A stretch of DNA of 64,000 nucleotides from Dallia pectoralis (GCA_029465975.1 CM055740.1:2818144-2882143); one strand, 5' to 3'; shown: positions 1-21,200, counted from the first letter of the stretch. Notes: generated by a model from the letters alone, not told the origin. Numbers and translations: made by a program.

Positions 1-147
1 TACCGTTAGACACGGTGACACACAATTAGGCTCCGGTTAACGTCACATAAAACGCATCCGTTACAACAACAAACAGCGGTATATAGTTCACAGTTGTCTG
101 TCGAACCGGACAGAAGATGGCATTTTCACAACAACCGGGCCCGGGTT

Positions 148-474
148 TAGCTACCAGCTGCATTATCCATGCTAGCATTTATGGGGGTTAGCTACCAACT
201 GCATTATCCATGCTAACATTTATGGGGGTTAGCTACCAACTGCATTATCCATGCTAACATTTATGGGGGTTAGCTAACAGCTGTATTATCCATGCTAGCA
301 TTTATGGGGGTTAGCTAACAGCTGCATTATCCATGCTAGCATTTATGGGGGTTAGCTAACAGCTGCATTATCCATGCTAGCATTTATGGGGGTTAGCTAA
401 CAGCTGTATTATCCATGCTAGCATTTATGGGGGTTAGCTACCAGCTGTATTATCAATGCTAGCATTTATAGGGG
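148..474. repeat. 41-bp minisatellite, about 8 copies
   Basis: Seen directly: a unit of 41 bp containing GCATTATCCATGCTAGCATT is repeated about eight times with few substitutions (for example CTAACAT for CTAGCAT). It lies beyond the 3' end of fan1 and no gene overlaps it. Confidence 0.9.
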
Positions 475-963
475 GCCTAGACTACTGGCAATACGCCGGA
501 ACGATGTCCCCTTCCCATGTAGTCGCTCCGCGGATGTAGCCCTCCCCCCGGTAGCCATCCATTAGAAGAGAGTAAATAGACCCGCTCACACTCACCTTGG
601 GTGTAATTTATAAAGTAAACAAAACTGATGAATTTGACGAGAAGCATATCGGCTAGATCCATTGTTAGAGCATTGATACCGTGATCACTTTATTGTCCTA
701 TTTAGGCGCAGACGCCCTGTCTCTGTTTATCGCAGCTTCCTCTCTTCTCCTCACCTCCCCCTCTCTCTTTCTCTCTCTCCCACGCCCTGACGTCAGACGC
801 AAACCTAGGGATTTCGCGTTCTCCCTTCCCCCATCGCGTTATACTGCAAGCACACAGGGTTCAAAGAAAACTTTTGTAATTTCATGAAAAAAAAATGTTT
901 TTCAACAGAGAACAACGACAGTTTAGCCATGGCTATACACAGTAAAAAACGAATAATATGTAT
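475..963. other. Intergenic flank downstream of fan1
   Basis: I see no convincing gene here. The short reading frames lack family resemblance and splice context. A pyrimidine-rich stretch lies around 735-780. Confidence 0.5.
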
Positions 964-969
964 TTTATT
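964..969 (-). other. fan1: Probable fan1 polyadenylation signal
   Basis: AATAAA on the minus strand, about 316 nt past the fan1 stop codon. It is the first canonical hexamer I noticed there, giving a short 3' UTR. Inferred from position only. Confidence 0.5.
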
Positions 970-1284
970 TACAAAATCATGTTGTGCCATATGCAGCCAC
1001 TTGTGTTGTTCCATTTGGATGTCTTCCAGTGGACGCATTAGGCTACAGTATAACACAGCATACCATTCAACTACTCAGACATTTTCTTCTCCACCTCAAC
1101 AATCCTTTATGCACACAGGTTCTCAGTGTCATTTCAAGAGAGAGCTCGGCTGTCATCTTTCTTCTGGTGTGGGATAGACTCTTCTCACATTGTCATTTAA
1201 GGCAGAGATCCAAAATCAACAAGGGACATGAGGGCACCGAACTCTGCTCAGCTCAGCAGTCTGTCCCAGGTGTTATTATTCGAT

Positions 1285-8572
<7,288 letters not shown>

Positions 8573-10568
8573 AATGATGCTTCAAGTCACTCTTCAGTTG
8601 TCACGTGTTAAACGGGATCAATCTGGCAGATATTCTGTTCTGTGGCTTTTCAGATTGACCTTAAAGGTAGAGTCGCCTACATTATAAGAGGAGAGAAAAA
8701 TGGTTAGTTTATACCGCAAGCGCCTTTCTGACTACTGTTCAATTTGCTTTTTTGAAAACTGTTGTCCTCAAATTATGTATCAACTACAGACGTCAACTAC
8801 CACTTGAATAGATGATGTATCGTTGTTGTACCACATATTTACCAGAAATCCTTGCTCGCCACCAAACGCACACACCGGTCCTGCGGTGTCAGATCTAGCA
8901 AAAGCCCACCACTGTCTTGGCACAAAATCTTCAAGAGCCTCAGACAGCTAGCTAGATATATCTCGACGAAAGTTCGTTCTCTTGTTCTTTTGCATCCCAG
9001 CAAACGTTTATTTTACATGTTCATTTCGGACGAGAATGTCATTAATCTGGTTGACTTGCTTGTGATGTGTGTTATTAATATTGAACCGCGTTCATCCCGA
9101 ACAGAGTTCGCGCTCAAGACTAAAGCAATCGAGTACTGATGTCACAAGCGCGTCTACAGCAGACTAAAGTAATAGAAGACTAGTGTCGATATTAATAGAT
9201 TAAATAAGCCATTATTGGGCAAACTGTGAGCTTTCAGAGAGCTTTTTAGATAATTGATAGGGCTCTCAACACATTAGGTCACTATACAACTACCCCGTAT
9301 TAAAAAAATACATGCAGTTAAAATAATACAATTAGATATATGCTGTAGCTATTTATTTGTAACAATGTTATAATGTTATTAAAAAAAACATTACATATTT
9401 TTGGTAAAAAGACAATCATTATTAATTGGGTATCGTCGCTTAATGAGTTGAACAAAATATATATTGAATAAGATCAGATGGACCAGACCATTTGCTCCGG
9501 GTGCTGTATGGCCGGGTTATAAGATGCAGATGCAGAAAGACTAGAGGTGGTGTGTTCCTTACTCATGTTCCAGGGCTGCTTGCCCCTTTCTTCCCAAATT
9601 CACCAGATTCCGGGGTGTCTAAAGCACATCTCTAATCCGGACAAGAGGCAAGCATTTAGAAGGAGCCACGATCCTCATCACTAGTCGATGCTGGTAAGTC
9701 GGATGTTGTTGTTTTTTATACGATTATCCGCTTAATAAAAGATGCATTCATTTTGCGACCCCTCCATCCGAGGACCCTATTGATACAATTAAGTCTTACT
9801 GTCTTAAGGCACACAGTGGGAATCATGAAACACACTCACACACACCCTGATCACACCTGATAACACAACACCAACGTGGTGCAGTCTCAATGATAAAGCA
9901 TCCTAATCAAGGTCGTTGTTAATTGTGCCTGTAACGGTTTGTCAGACGCCTACAGATGTACATGGCTCGTCTTAATGTGACGAATAGCCGTACGGTTTGC
10001 AGAGAATAGAGAAAGCCGTCCCTGCGTCTAAGAATGAAAATGCTGAGTGCGAGAAAAGCAGGACGGATTTAACAAAATCGCGCTTGTCTCTGTCCTGTCG
10101 GTTATGTTGTCTAACACCACCTCTGCAGTTGCGGCAAAGTTGGTCGTAATCGTCAATCATCATCTGATTAATGGGACCTGCGATGTTTAATGGAATAATT
10201 TCGGTCGAGAACTTAAATGAACGTTGTTAGTCATAAACGGGTTTCAATTGAAATATTGTAGTGCAATTATCCGTGGACAGGACAATTCATATTTTGGTGT
10301 GTGTGTGTGTTTGGCCGGTATTATTGAACAGCGGTGTGTAGTGACGCAGTTCTGGAAGAATAAATTATCTAGTTTCGCTCACTTGTTTTTACTGGATTGT
10401 CTTACATTCTGAATGACATCCAAATCATCATAAATATACATTGTACTTGTAACATGACACTGCAATGATAAATTTTCCCAGAAAGCTCAAATATGATTTG
10501 ACCACAAGTCTTTTATTGTAGGACTGAGAGGAAATTGTGGTGGGGGTTTGTGAGGGCCACTCTGAGCC
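8573..10568. other. fan1/apba2 divergent intergenic region
   Basis: Contains the 5' ends of both divergent genes but no coding sequence that I can support. An AG at 10520-10521 just before GACTGAG looks like an acceptor, so the apba2 start codon is probably preceded by non-coding exon(s) further upstream. The apba2 ATG context GAGCCATGG is favourable. No clear TATA box was identified. Confidence 0.5.
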
Positions 10569-13500
10569 ATGGCTTATGGGAAGAAGCCAGGGAAGTTTAC
10601 CAGGATCCTGGGGCCCAGTCCTCCATCCTTCCCAGGCCTTGTTGGATTAACTGATAAGAGACCAGGGACTATCAGGAGAATATTGGCTCCAAGCCCTCCG
10701 CCTTGCCCTGGGGAATCTGACGAAAGTGCCCTGAAAGAAAGACCTGTGAAGCGAGTCTCTCCGCCGAGCCCTGGCTCCGGATCAACAAAGGACCTCACCG
10801 ACGATGGTCCCATGGATCTAACTGGAGGACCCCGTAATGGGTCCCTGAATGGTGGCCTTTCTCAGCATTTACGGAGCGCCGGCATTAAGGAACTGGACAA
10901 CGACAACCGGACTGAGGTACCAGACGGTGCCGCAGAGGCCTGCCTGACCCAGGCTCGGCCCTGCAAGCCCCAACCGCAACACAAAGGGATTCCCACGAGC
11001 CCTGGGCCACACCCCAGGTCCAGACCCGGGTCCTCCTCTGACTGCCCCTTTGGTCCGAAGATCTGGGCAATCGTACCGCCTCATGTCCTCGCCGGTCCAA
11101 AACAGCCGTGCCCAGACGATCCCTCCAGTTCCCCTGTCCACACTGCCGTCCCTGCCAGAGCTAGCGTGTCGTCTCTAAACCAGCCAAGTGACACCACCGG
11201 TCCCGACAGTATGGATGAAGACGACGAGGAGGAGGAGGAAGAGGAGGACAGCTGCTCAGAGTACGACAACATGGGTTCGGACACGGAGGGTTTGGAGCAA
11301 GACGTTGTTCGGATGGATGTGCGGTACTCCGCAAACAACCCTGATCTCCAGGAAGACCGTCGCACAGAGCCGGAGGACGGCCTCTACCTGGAACACGACG
11401 ACGGAACCTACGTGGAGTGTGAGGACAGAAACTACATAGAACGCGAAGACGGCGCCTATGAGGAATATGAGGACGGCGCTTACATAGAACATGAAGACGG
11501 AACCTACGTGAGGCTGGAAGACGGAACCTATGTGGAATATGTGGATGGAGCATACGTAGAAGGTGAGGAGGTGGAGGAGGATAGAAATACCATTGGACAA
11601 TACTCAGTCCCCAGGCCAGCAGAGGGCGCTGTGCCTGAGCAGATGCACGACGGAGGATCTATACGGCAGGAGACAAACACAGATACCTGCACCTCCCCTC
11701 AGCATCACCATCAGTTCAGAGATATTCCACACCAGGCCTACAAGACTGGAGACAAGGGGGAGAGAGAGGAGGTGGAGGGGGAGGAGGAGATTAGGGAGGT
11801 GGAGGGGGAGGAAGAGCCTGTGGACCTGGTTGTGCAGGAGGAGACTGGGAAGGTGGAGGCCGAGGAGGTGACTGGGAAGGTGGAGGGTCAGGAGGAGACT
11901 GGGAAGGTGGAGGCCCAGGAGGTGATTGGGAAGGTGGAGGGTCCGGCAGAGACTGAGGACGGGGAAGGGCGGGAGGAGACTGAGGAGGAACGGGATGTGA
12001 CCACATACTCGGATGACTCGGAGGAGACTGAGGAAGAAACCCCCAGCAGCCACCAGGGGAATGGTGGAACGAGAGAGGGTGAGAGTGAGGGGGAGAAAAC
12101 GAGAGAGGGTGAGAGGGAGAGGGAGAAAACGAGAGAGGGAGAATCAATGTGTGAAGGACAGAGAGAGCAGGAGGACAGAATGGAGGACCACACTGCTGTC
12201 AGCCGCCAAGGGAAGGAGGTGCCGAGGAGGGAAAGGCAGAGTCAGGCAGATGGACGGGACCGGGTCAGAGAGGATGTGGAGGTGTGCATGATGGGAAACC
12301 AGGGGGACACGAAGACCTCGCGTCATGCTTTAGAGTCCCCGCAGAGGACCTCCTGTCGGGTGAGCGGAGGAGGGAGAGACTGTACCCCTCAAAGGGCCCA
12401 CAAGGAGGTGAAGAGGCAGGGCAGGGGAGGCCGGAGAGACACGCGGTTTGAAAGGGGAGGTGGAAGGGAGATGGAGAGGGAGGACGGCGTCGGCCAAATG
12501 GTGTCTGACGTCAAGGTGTGCATGAGCAGCAGCAGCAGCTCGGAGACGCAGGACGGGAGAGAGGCCGCCACCCGACCACGACCCCCGAGGCCCCGCCCCC
12601 GGCCCAGACCCAACAACCAACACCCCCACCAGTTAGACCCCCACAGTCAGCAGGCAAAGGGCCAGAGTAAGACCCGCCCAAAACAGGCATACCAGACCCA
12701 CACCTACCTGACCGAGGCGGACTCCGGCCCAGCACCGGCACAGAACCTCGAGCAAGAGGCCCAGGGCGAAGCCCGACAGAACCAGCGGACGAAAGCGCAT
12801 GACTGCGGAGATGATGCCGTTAGGTCTAGACCCAGACCCGGCCCCAATGCACCACATCCTCACCTGTTCCGGCCGAAGCAGGTCCACCAGGCCCGAAATG
12901 GACAGCCAGAACAAACCAGGAAGAGACAAGCACCCACTCACCCGACACAAGCCCAGACCAGCCTAGACCACACCAGACAGACCCGGGGACACACCCAACC
13001 AACATCAAGTCCACCCAGTACCTCTGACTCTCCTCCAGGCCTCCAGAACCCAGCCCAGGTCCATGGTACCAGTACCAGGTCCTCCTCTGACTCCCCTCCC
13101 AGCCTCCAGAACCAGGCCCAGTTGCATGGTACCACTTCCGTCTGTGACTCCCCTCCCAGACTCCACAGCCAGGCCCAGTGGCATGGAACCAGTATCAGGT
13201 CCACTTCTGACTCCCCTCCCAGCCTCCAGAACCAGATTCAGTTGAATGGTGTCAGTGCCAGTTCCACCTCTGCTTCCCCGCTCAGTAAGGCCCAAACCTG
13301 CCCATCTCAAGTCCAAGAGCATGACAGAGAGCGTTTAGCGGGAACTCGGCCTGCTTCGGTCTCCCCTCCCAGCCACAAGGCCCAGGTCCAGGACCCCACA
13401 CCGCACACACGTCACACCCAGAACCGCTGCAGTACCAGTACCAGTCGGAGCGCAACTACCCCCGAGGCCCAGCTGTATCCGACTGAGACAGGGACCCAGG

Positions 13501-14954
13501 AGCAGCCCCACATAGAGGGTCCAATCAGCCCCGGCCCAAACTACCCTCCGGTCCCGGAGAAGCATCCTGAGGCTGTCAACATATCCGCGTTGCCGTCGTC
13601 TGCCCCACGCTACAAAACAACCCCCGCTCCACCTGCCCCGCCCTACAGTGTATCCCCGTCTCCACCTTCACCTGCCCCGTGCTACAAGGTGTGCCCTTCT
13701 CCACCTCCAACCACTCCCCACTACAAGACGTCCCCAGCTCCTCCTGCTCCTCAGCGTGGCACAGAGACCCGGGGGGAGTCCCCGGAGAGGAGGCGTGCTG
13801 ATGAACAGGTGATCTATTATAGCCGACTCCAGGGCTTTGCATGTTGCCGGTTATTAGTTTGACAGGGACCGTGTATCACATCTGACCTACGTATGTAGAT
13901 GTTCCTGTCTGTATCTTTTGTAGTATGTTAGTATCTCCCTTCTCACGGATCCGTAGGAGACGCTATGAGGTTAGATCAGTGGTTCCCGACTCCAGTCTAA
14001 AAGTACCCTGAAAAACGGACACATTTTTGTTGTAGGTCTGGACGAGCACACCCAATTCAACCCCATGAGAGCTAGATAATTATTTGACAGGCTGAATCGG
14101 CTGAGCTTGGCCTCCAATTAAAATGTGTACTGTTCAGGGTACTCAAAGGATCAGAGTTGAGAACTACTGGGTTTGAACACCTGACGTGTCACTGAAAGCT
14201 TGCAACGCCGAATCCCCGAACCTGCAAGTTTATCCTTTTTTTCTGTACCTGAGAAAAACATTTATCCATTACTGCTTTATCCATTACTGCTCCATCGGCA
14301 CCCAATTTAGATTCTTAAATCAAATCACAATATTTTGGAAAGGGTCACCAGCGCCAAGTTCAACTGCAAATGTTCAACTGCAAATGTTCAACTGCAAATG
14401 TTCAACTGCAAATGTTCAACAGCCCCAGATTGAGGTGTGTTTTTATTGCGTCAAACCATGTTTGCTTGTGTTACATTTGTTGTATTCAACAGTCAGTAAT
14501 GAGATAGTCCCTCATGCTGTTGCAGATTCCTCAACATGTCACAGAAGAGCAGCCTTGCAGGCCACCGTACCCAGAGCCCGAAGAAACTGATGAGGAAAGC
14601 AACAACACCCCTCAATCAACCCAGAACAATACCTCGTTCCCCAGCTTTGTAGATGGTACATACATTTTTCTCCCTATGGTTCTTAGTTTAATACCCTCAT
14701 GGATATGATTTGTAGCGTGGATTTGAATTGCCGGTTTCTGTAAAACAACTACATAGATATGTGAAGTAAATAAACACCCCGTTTGCCCAGTCCCGGGTCC
14801 ATGTGAGCCGGAGGATCTGATTGATGGAATAATTTTTGCTGCCAACTACTTGGGCTCCACCCAGCTGATGTCAGACAAGAACCCGTCTAAAGGAATACGC
14901 ATGGCTCAGGCCCACGAGGCTGTCAGCCAGGTCAAGGTATGACGTGTGTGTGCA

Positions 14955-14990
<36 letters not shown>

Positions 14991-15158
14991 TGTGTCTGTG
15001 CTTGAATTGGGTTTGAGCTGAATTCCAGCACCTCAGATCTTCTACTGTTTGAACTCCTGTTCGTTTTGTTAAATATGAAATCAAACATTTGGTGGAGCTC
15101 CTGCATTTGAAAATAAATAGAACTGGCACCCCAAGGAGTAGGAATGCCTGTTTCAATC

Positions 15159-15251
<93 letters not shown>

Positions 15252-18200
15252 TGTGTGCAATCAGATATTACCAACCTGTTCAGATTTGACAAATTCACAA
15301 TAATGAGTATAATCCGTTAAAAGTAACCTATCTAAAATTGTAATCAGTAATTTTTGGATTACTCAACTCAGACATGTAATATGCTCGTCTGTCAGTTGTA
15401 TAGTTTGTCCGTGGTCTTCTGTCATTTTAAAGCAAGCTGTACCATGTACGGCACTGTTTCACCACACGGCAGAGCTGTCTCCCTCCTTTTCACCACAGTG
15501 TTTCCTTCACTCAGAGCCAAGATGAGGACTCTCAGTTGGTGACAGAGGTGGACCTCTTCATCTCCACGAAGGCAGTGAAGGTGCTGAATGCGGACACACA
15601 GGTTTGTAACTGCAGCGTCCCCTGGAATAAAACTCTTATGGACAGTGTATTTATTCCTCAGGAAACTCTTATGGACAGTGTAATTATTCCTCAGGAAACT
15701 CTTATGGACAGTGTATTTATTCCTCAGGAAACTCTTATGGACAGTGTATTTATTCCTCAGGAAACTCTTAGTCGAACCTCAGATTGAAGAGGAACAATGC
15801 GGTTTTCGTCCTGGCCGGGGAACCACGGACCAGCTCTTTACTCTCGCAAGGATCCTGGAGGGGGCCTGGGAGTATGCCCATCCAGTCTACATGTGTTTTG
15901 TGGATCTGGAGAAGGCGTATGACCGGGTACCCCGGGATCTTTTGTGGGAGGTGCTGCGGGAGTATGGGGTGAGGGGGTCTCTTCTCAGGGCCATCCAATC
16001 TCTGTACGCTCAAAGCATGAGCTGTGTCCGTGTCCTCGGCAGTAAGTCGGATTCGTTCCCGGTGGGGGTTGGCCTCCGCCAGGGCTGCGCTTTGTCACCA
16101 ATCCTGTTTGTAATATTCATGGACAGGATATCAAGGCGTAGTCATGGGGGGGAGGGGTTCCCGTTCGGTGGGCTGATGGTCACATCACTGCTTTTTGCGG
16201 ATGATGTGGTCCTGATGGCCTCATCGGTCGGTGACCTTCAGCACTCACTGGATCGGTTCGCAGCCGAGTGTGAAGCGGCTGGGATGAGGGTTAGCACCTC
16301 TAAATCTGAGGCCATGACTCTCAGCAGGAAACCGGTGGAGTGCCTACTCCGGGTTGGGAATGAGTCCTTACTCCAAGTGAAGGAGTTCAAGTACCTCGGG
16401 GTCCTGTTCGCGAGTGAGGGAACAATGGAGCGGGAGTTTGGTCGGAGGATCGGAGCAGCGGGGGCGGTGTTGCATTCGCTTCACCGCACCGTTGTGACGA
16501 AAAGAGAGCTGAGCCGAAAGGCAAAGCTCTCGATCTACCGGTCAATCTTTGTTCCTACCCTCACCTATGGTCATGAAAGCTGGGTCATGACCGAAAGAAC
16601 GAGATCGCGGGTACAAGCGGCCGAAATGGGTTTTCTCAGAAAGGTGGCTGGCCTCTCCCTTAGGGATAGGGTGAGAAGCTCAGTCATCCGAGAGGAACTC
16701 GGAGTAGAGCCGCTGCTCCTTTGCATAGAAAGGAGCCAGTTGAGGTGGTTCGGGCATCTTGTAAGAATGCCACCTGGGCGCCTCCCTAGAGAGGTGTTCC
16801 AGGCACGTCCAGCTGGGAGGAGACCTCGGGGAAGACCCAGGACTAGGTGGAGAGATTATATCTCCACACTGGCCTGGGAACGCCTCGGGATTCCCCAGTC
16901 AGAGCTGGCTAATGTTGCCCGGGAAAGGGAAGTTTGGGGTCCCCTGCTAGAGCTGCTACCCCCGCGACCCGACCCCGGATAAGCGGTTGAAGAGAAGATG
17001 AAGAATGAAGAAACTCTTATGGACAGTGTATTTATTCCTCAGGAAACTCTTATGGACAGTGTATTTATTCCTCAGGAAACTCTTATGGACAGTGTATTTA
17101 TTCCTCAGGAAACTCTTATGGACAGTGTATTTATTCCTCAGGAAACTCTTATGGACAGTGCACTGCGCACCATCTCATACATAGCGGACATTGGCAGCAT
17201 CGTGGTTCTGATGGCTCGGACCCGTCGGTCAGGAGGCGCTGCCTCACAGGACTGCACAGAATCTGACCTGTCGTCTGCGGAGGGCCAGAGGCAGTACCGA
17301 ATGATCTGTTACGTCTTTGAGTCCGAGGATGTAAGTACCGAGCTGTCGGCCTTGTAGTTACGCCACGAAAAGTTCAAAGTGAATTCATGATATATTCAAA
17401 GATAACTTGCCTTATTTTGTAACTGTAGTCATTTCTCAGTGTCTCTATAACCTGTGTTGTCCCTCCCCTTGTATTGTGGTCAAATAAAAAGCCTGTAGAT
17501 TCCATTGAGTGGTTTCCCCGCCCCCTCTGGCCCCTCCTCTTTTCATATGGCCCCACCTCTCTTCAAATGGCCCACCTCTTTTCGAATGCCCCGGGTCTTC
17601 CTTGTACCTCCCTTTATCTTCCCTCTGCCCTCTACTTTTTATATTGCTCCTCTTTCTATGGGCCCTCCTTCCTCTGGCCACTCCTCCCTTCCTCTGACCA
17701 CTCCTCTCTTCCTCTGGCCACTCCTCCCTTCCTCTGACCACTCCTCTCTTCCGCTGACCACTCCTCTCTTCCTCTGACCACTCCTCTCTTCCGCTGACCA
17801 CTCCTCTCTTCCTCTGGCCACTCCTCCCTTCCTCTGACCACTCCTCTCTTCCTCTGACCACTCCTCTCTTCCGCTGACCACTCCTCTCTTCCGCTGACCA
17901 CTCCTCTCTTCCTCTGACCACTCCTCTCTTCCGCTGACCACTCCTCTCTTCCTCTGACCACTCCTCTATTCCTCTGACCACTCCTCTATTCCTCTGGCCA
18001 CTCCTCCCTTCCTCTGACCACTCCTCTCTTCCGCTGACCACTCCTCTCTTCCGCTGACCACTCCTCTCTTCCGCTGACCACTCCTCTATTCCGCTGACCA
18101 CTCCTCTCTTCCTCTGACCACTCCTCTATTCCTCTGACCCCTCCTCTCTTCCTCTGACCCCTCCTCTCTTCCGCTGACCACTCCTCTATTCCGCTGACCA

Positions 18201-21200
18201 CTCCTCTATTCCGCTGACCACTCCTCTATTTCGCTGACCACTCCTCTCTTCCTCTGACCACTCCTCTCTTCCTCTGACCACTCCTCTCTTCCGCTAACCA
18301 CTCCTCTATTCCTCTGACCACTCCTCTGTTCCGCTGACCACTCCTCTATTCCGCTGACCACTCCTCTATTTCGCTGACCACTCCTCTCTTCCTCTGACCA
18401 CTCCTCTCTTCCTCTGACCACTCCTCTCTTCCGCTGACCACTCCTCTATTCCGCTGACCACTCCTCTATTCCTCTGACCACTCCTCTATTCCTCTGACCA
18501 CTCTTCTCTTCCTCTGACCACTCCTCTATTCCTCTGACCACTCCTCTATTCCTCTGACCACTCCTCTATTCCTCTGACCACTCCTCTCTTCCTCTGACCA
18601 CTCCTCTATTCCTCTGACCACTCCTCTATTCCACTGACCACTCCTCTCTCCCTGTGGCCACTTCTCTTTCGCACTGCCCCCCCCGTCCAACCTCTGACCT
18701 GCAGGCCCAGCTGATCGCCCAGTCCATTGGCCAGGCGTTCAGTGTCGCCTACCGGGAGTTTCTGCGAGCCAATGGGATCAATCCTAAGGACCTGAGTCAG
18801 AAACAATACAGTGACATCATCAATTCCCAGGAAATGTACAATGATGACCTGGTCCATTTCTCAAACTCAGACAACTGTAAAGAGGTGTGTGTGTGTTTCA
18901 AACAGCTTTCATAGTTGAACGTGATGCATGACTGCAATTGCTCTGTTCTCTGGTATCCAGCTGGTATTAATATGTGTGCCATTGTTCAAGACATATTGTC
19001 CTGCATCTAGTAATATAGTAATTATATATAGTACAAATTAACATTATTTGTCTTCCTCTGTGTGTTTCTCTCTGCTTCTCCTGAAAAAGCTAAATAAAGT
19101 CTGTCTGTTTCCCTGCCAATCTGTCTGTTTATCTGTCTCTGTGTCGTGTCTTTCTCTGTTTCTGTCTGTCTTCCTGCCTCTCTCTTTCTGTCGGTCTCTG
19201 TATCTACCACCATATCTGCCTGTCTGTTTTTGTCTGTCTCCTTTTCCGTCTGCCTCTGGCCTCTTTGTCTCTCTCCTTGGTTCTATATGTGTGTCTGTCT
19301 CTCCTCTCTCCGTCTCTCCCCTCCTCCACACGGTAGCTGGAGTTGGAGAAGCAGAAAGGCGAGAGCCTTGGCGTGGTGATCGTGGAATCCGGCTGGGGTT
19401 CCATCCTGCCCACGGTGATCCTGGCGAACATGTTGAACACGGGACCGGCAGCCCGCTCTGGGAAGCTGAACGTTGGAGACCAGATCATGTCTATTAACAA
19501 CACCAGTCTTGTGGGCCTGCCCCTGGCCACCTGCCAGAGCATCATCAAGGTACAGCAGCAGACACACTGTTGTATGCGGTGACACAGGCTTTGTTGTCGA
19601 GACCCCTTGGATGTTTCTGAGGGGAAGTACAGGTCAGCAGATATGATTACCCCTAAGATATTTCTGGTGCATCTATGTAGAGACTTAGGAGGTCATTTAG
19701 AAAAACAAACAAAAGAGAAACCATACCACTCCAGTGCACATCGGGTTCTATCCACCCTGGGAACAGGCACTTTCAGCGAGAGCTTGCCGATCGGTTGATG
19801 TAAAGTGTGTTGATGCTTGCGGTTCAAATGCAATTATCAGCAGAACCCTCAGCTACATACACTGTCCACCCGGAGTGGTCAAAATGGGTTGCTTTGCGGT
19901 CAATAGTTGCACTAAGGTCCATACTTGTTGTATTTGGTGGAAGAGAGTTGACTAGTACAGGCTGGATTGGGAGGATTGGAGGATCTACCGATGTGCTTAA
20001 AACAGTCGTAGCATTGTTGTCGACCTGTCGTACCTCGGCACATCTGACACTTCCACTCAGACAGATCCACACTTTCCTTTCCTTATTGTTAGTCATTATT
20101 TAGTGTTAACATCCCATTCTTAGGGCTATGTTGTACGACAGTGTTGAAAATGTCCCGGTACTTCAGCTTTGATGGGAGTAATCTTAGTGACTTTGAAAGA
20201 GGGGTGTCTTTTGTGTCCCGTTTGGCGAGACCGCTGCACTTGCGGATGTTCCGCCCCGGTGTAACCGTATCCCCATTTGGGTAGAAGTCTCCGGAGACGT
20301 GGAACTCACTATATGTCGTCTCAGATTTCAAGACGTACTGAAGAATCGCTCGAGGAAGCGTTTTCAACCACCATCTACAAAACAAGACATTATGGGCTTT
20401 CTTGGAATAAATTATGCGGCGTCACTTCAATAGAGCTTGAGAGACTTGTATAATCAATGCCACAGCACTGAATCATATCTGGCTGCCCTCATTTTGCCAT
20501 TTCACAAGTTTAGCATGGAGCTCATAAGCCGGTTTCTAATGCAAGTGGAAGACACACACACACATACACACACACACGTAAATTTAGCAGAAACCTGATG
20601 AGACAAAGGAAAAGCTGTTTTCCCTGTTTAGACAGAGCAGGTGGGTCCAGGCTGCTCCCAGGAAGTAATCTTCTGCGACCCCCAAAAGGATTGACCCCCA
20701 ATGATAACAGGATTGTTGGCTCTATCTCTGGTAACATTACGCCCTCCTGCTCTATTATTCGTCATGAAGGAAAGAGAAAGCATACCACGGTCGTGGCCTC
20801 AAAGCAGTGTGCCGCCAGTTCTTTGACGGGATCCTTTGCATACTTCGCTGGAGAATAGGTCTATTTTGTAAACACAACCTGCGTTCGTTTAGGTTTTCTA
20901 ATTGGACTTACAACATGCAGGCATTGATAGGTGAGGATTCCACCTTTCGAGGTCGGCCACATCTTAGTGTCAGTTGTCTCCTTGAGTTGCATAGGTTTTA
21001 TTCACTTCTGACCTGGCTTCAAGATCCTATCTGAATCAATTACATGAACTATAGGAGTTCTAAGGCTTATAAACCTGTACCGTACCTTAATTCTTTTTAG
21101 CCATTTAAAGATGATTGCGTATTGAGATGGAGTAATGCGTGTCAGACACGACATTCATGAGTATATATGTTCAGACCAAGCCGTTCTGGAGCATTCAGAG

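Noticed and set aside
8852..9139. A 95-aa plus-strand frame between fan1 and apba2
   Set aside because: No domain, weak start context, and located in the likely fan1 promoter or first-exon region.
10574..13842. Many frames antisense or out of frame inside apba2 exon 1
   Set aside because: Shadows of a GC-rich 3.2-kb coding exon. The sense frame has a good start, ends at a phase-0 donor and leads into the PTB exons.
17445..18857. Minus-strand frames rich in REEWSEERSGQRK repeats
   Set aside because: The 20-bp minisatellite read in reverse. The plus strand is an apba2 intron with clear flanking exons.
20089..20400. Tc1-like transposase fragment in an apba2 intron
   Set aside because: Only a short SDFERG-like match and several stops; not strong enough to list as an element.
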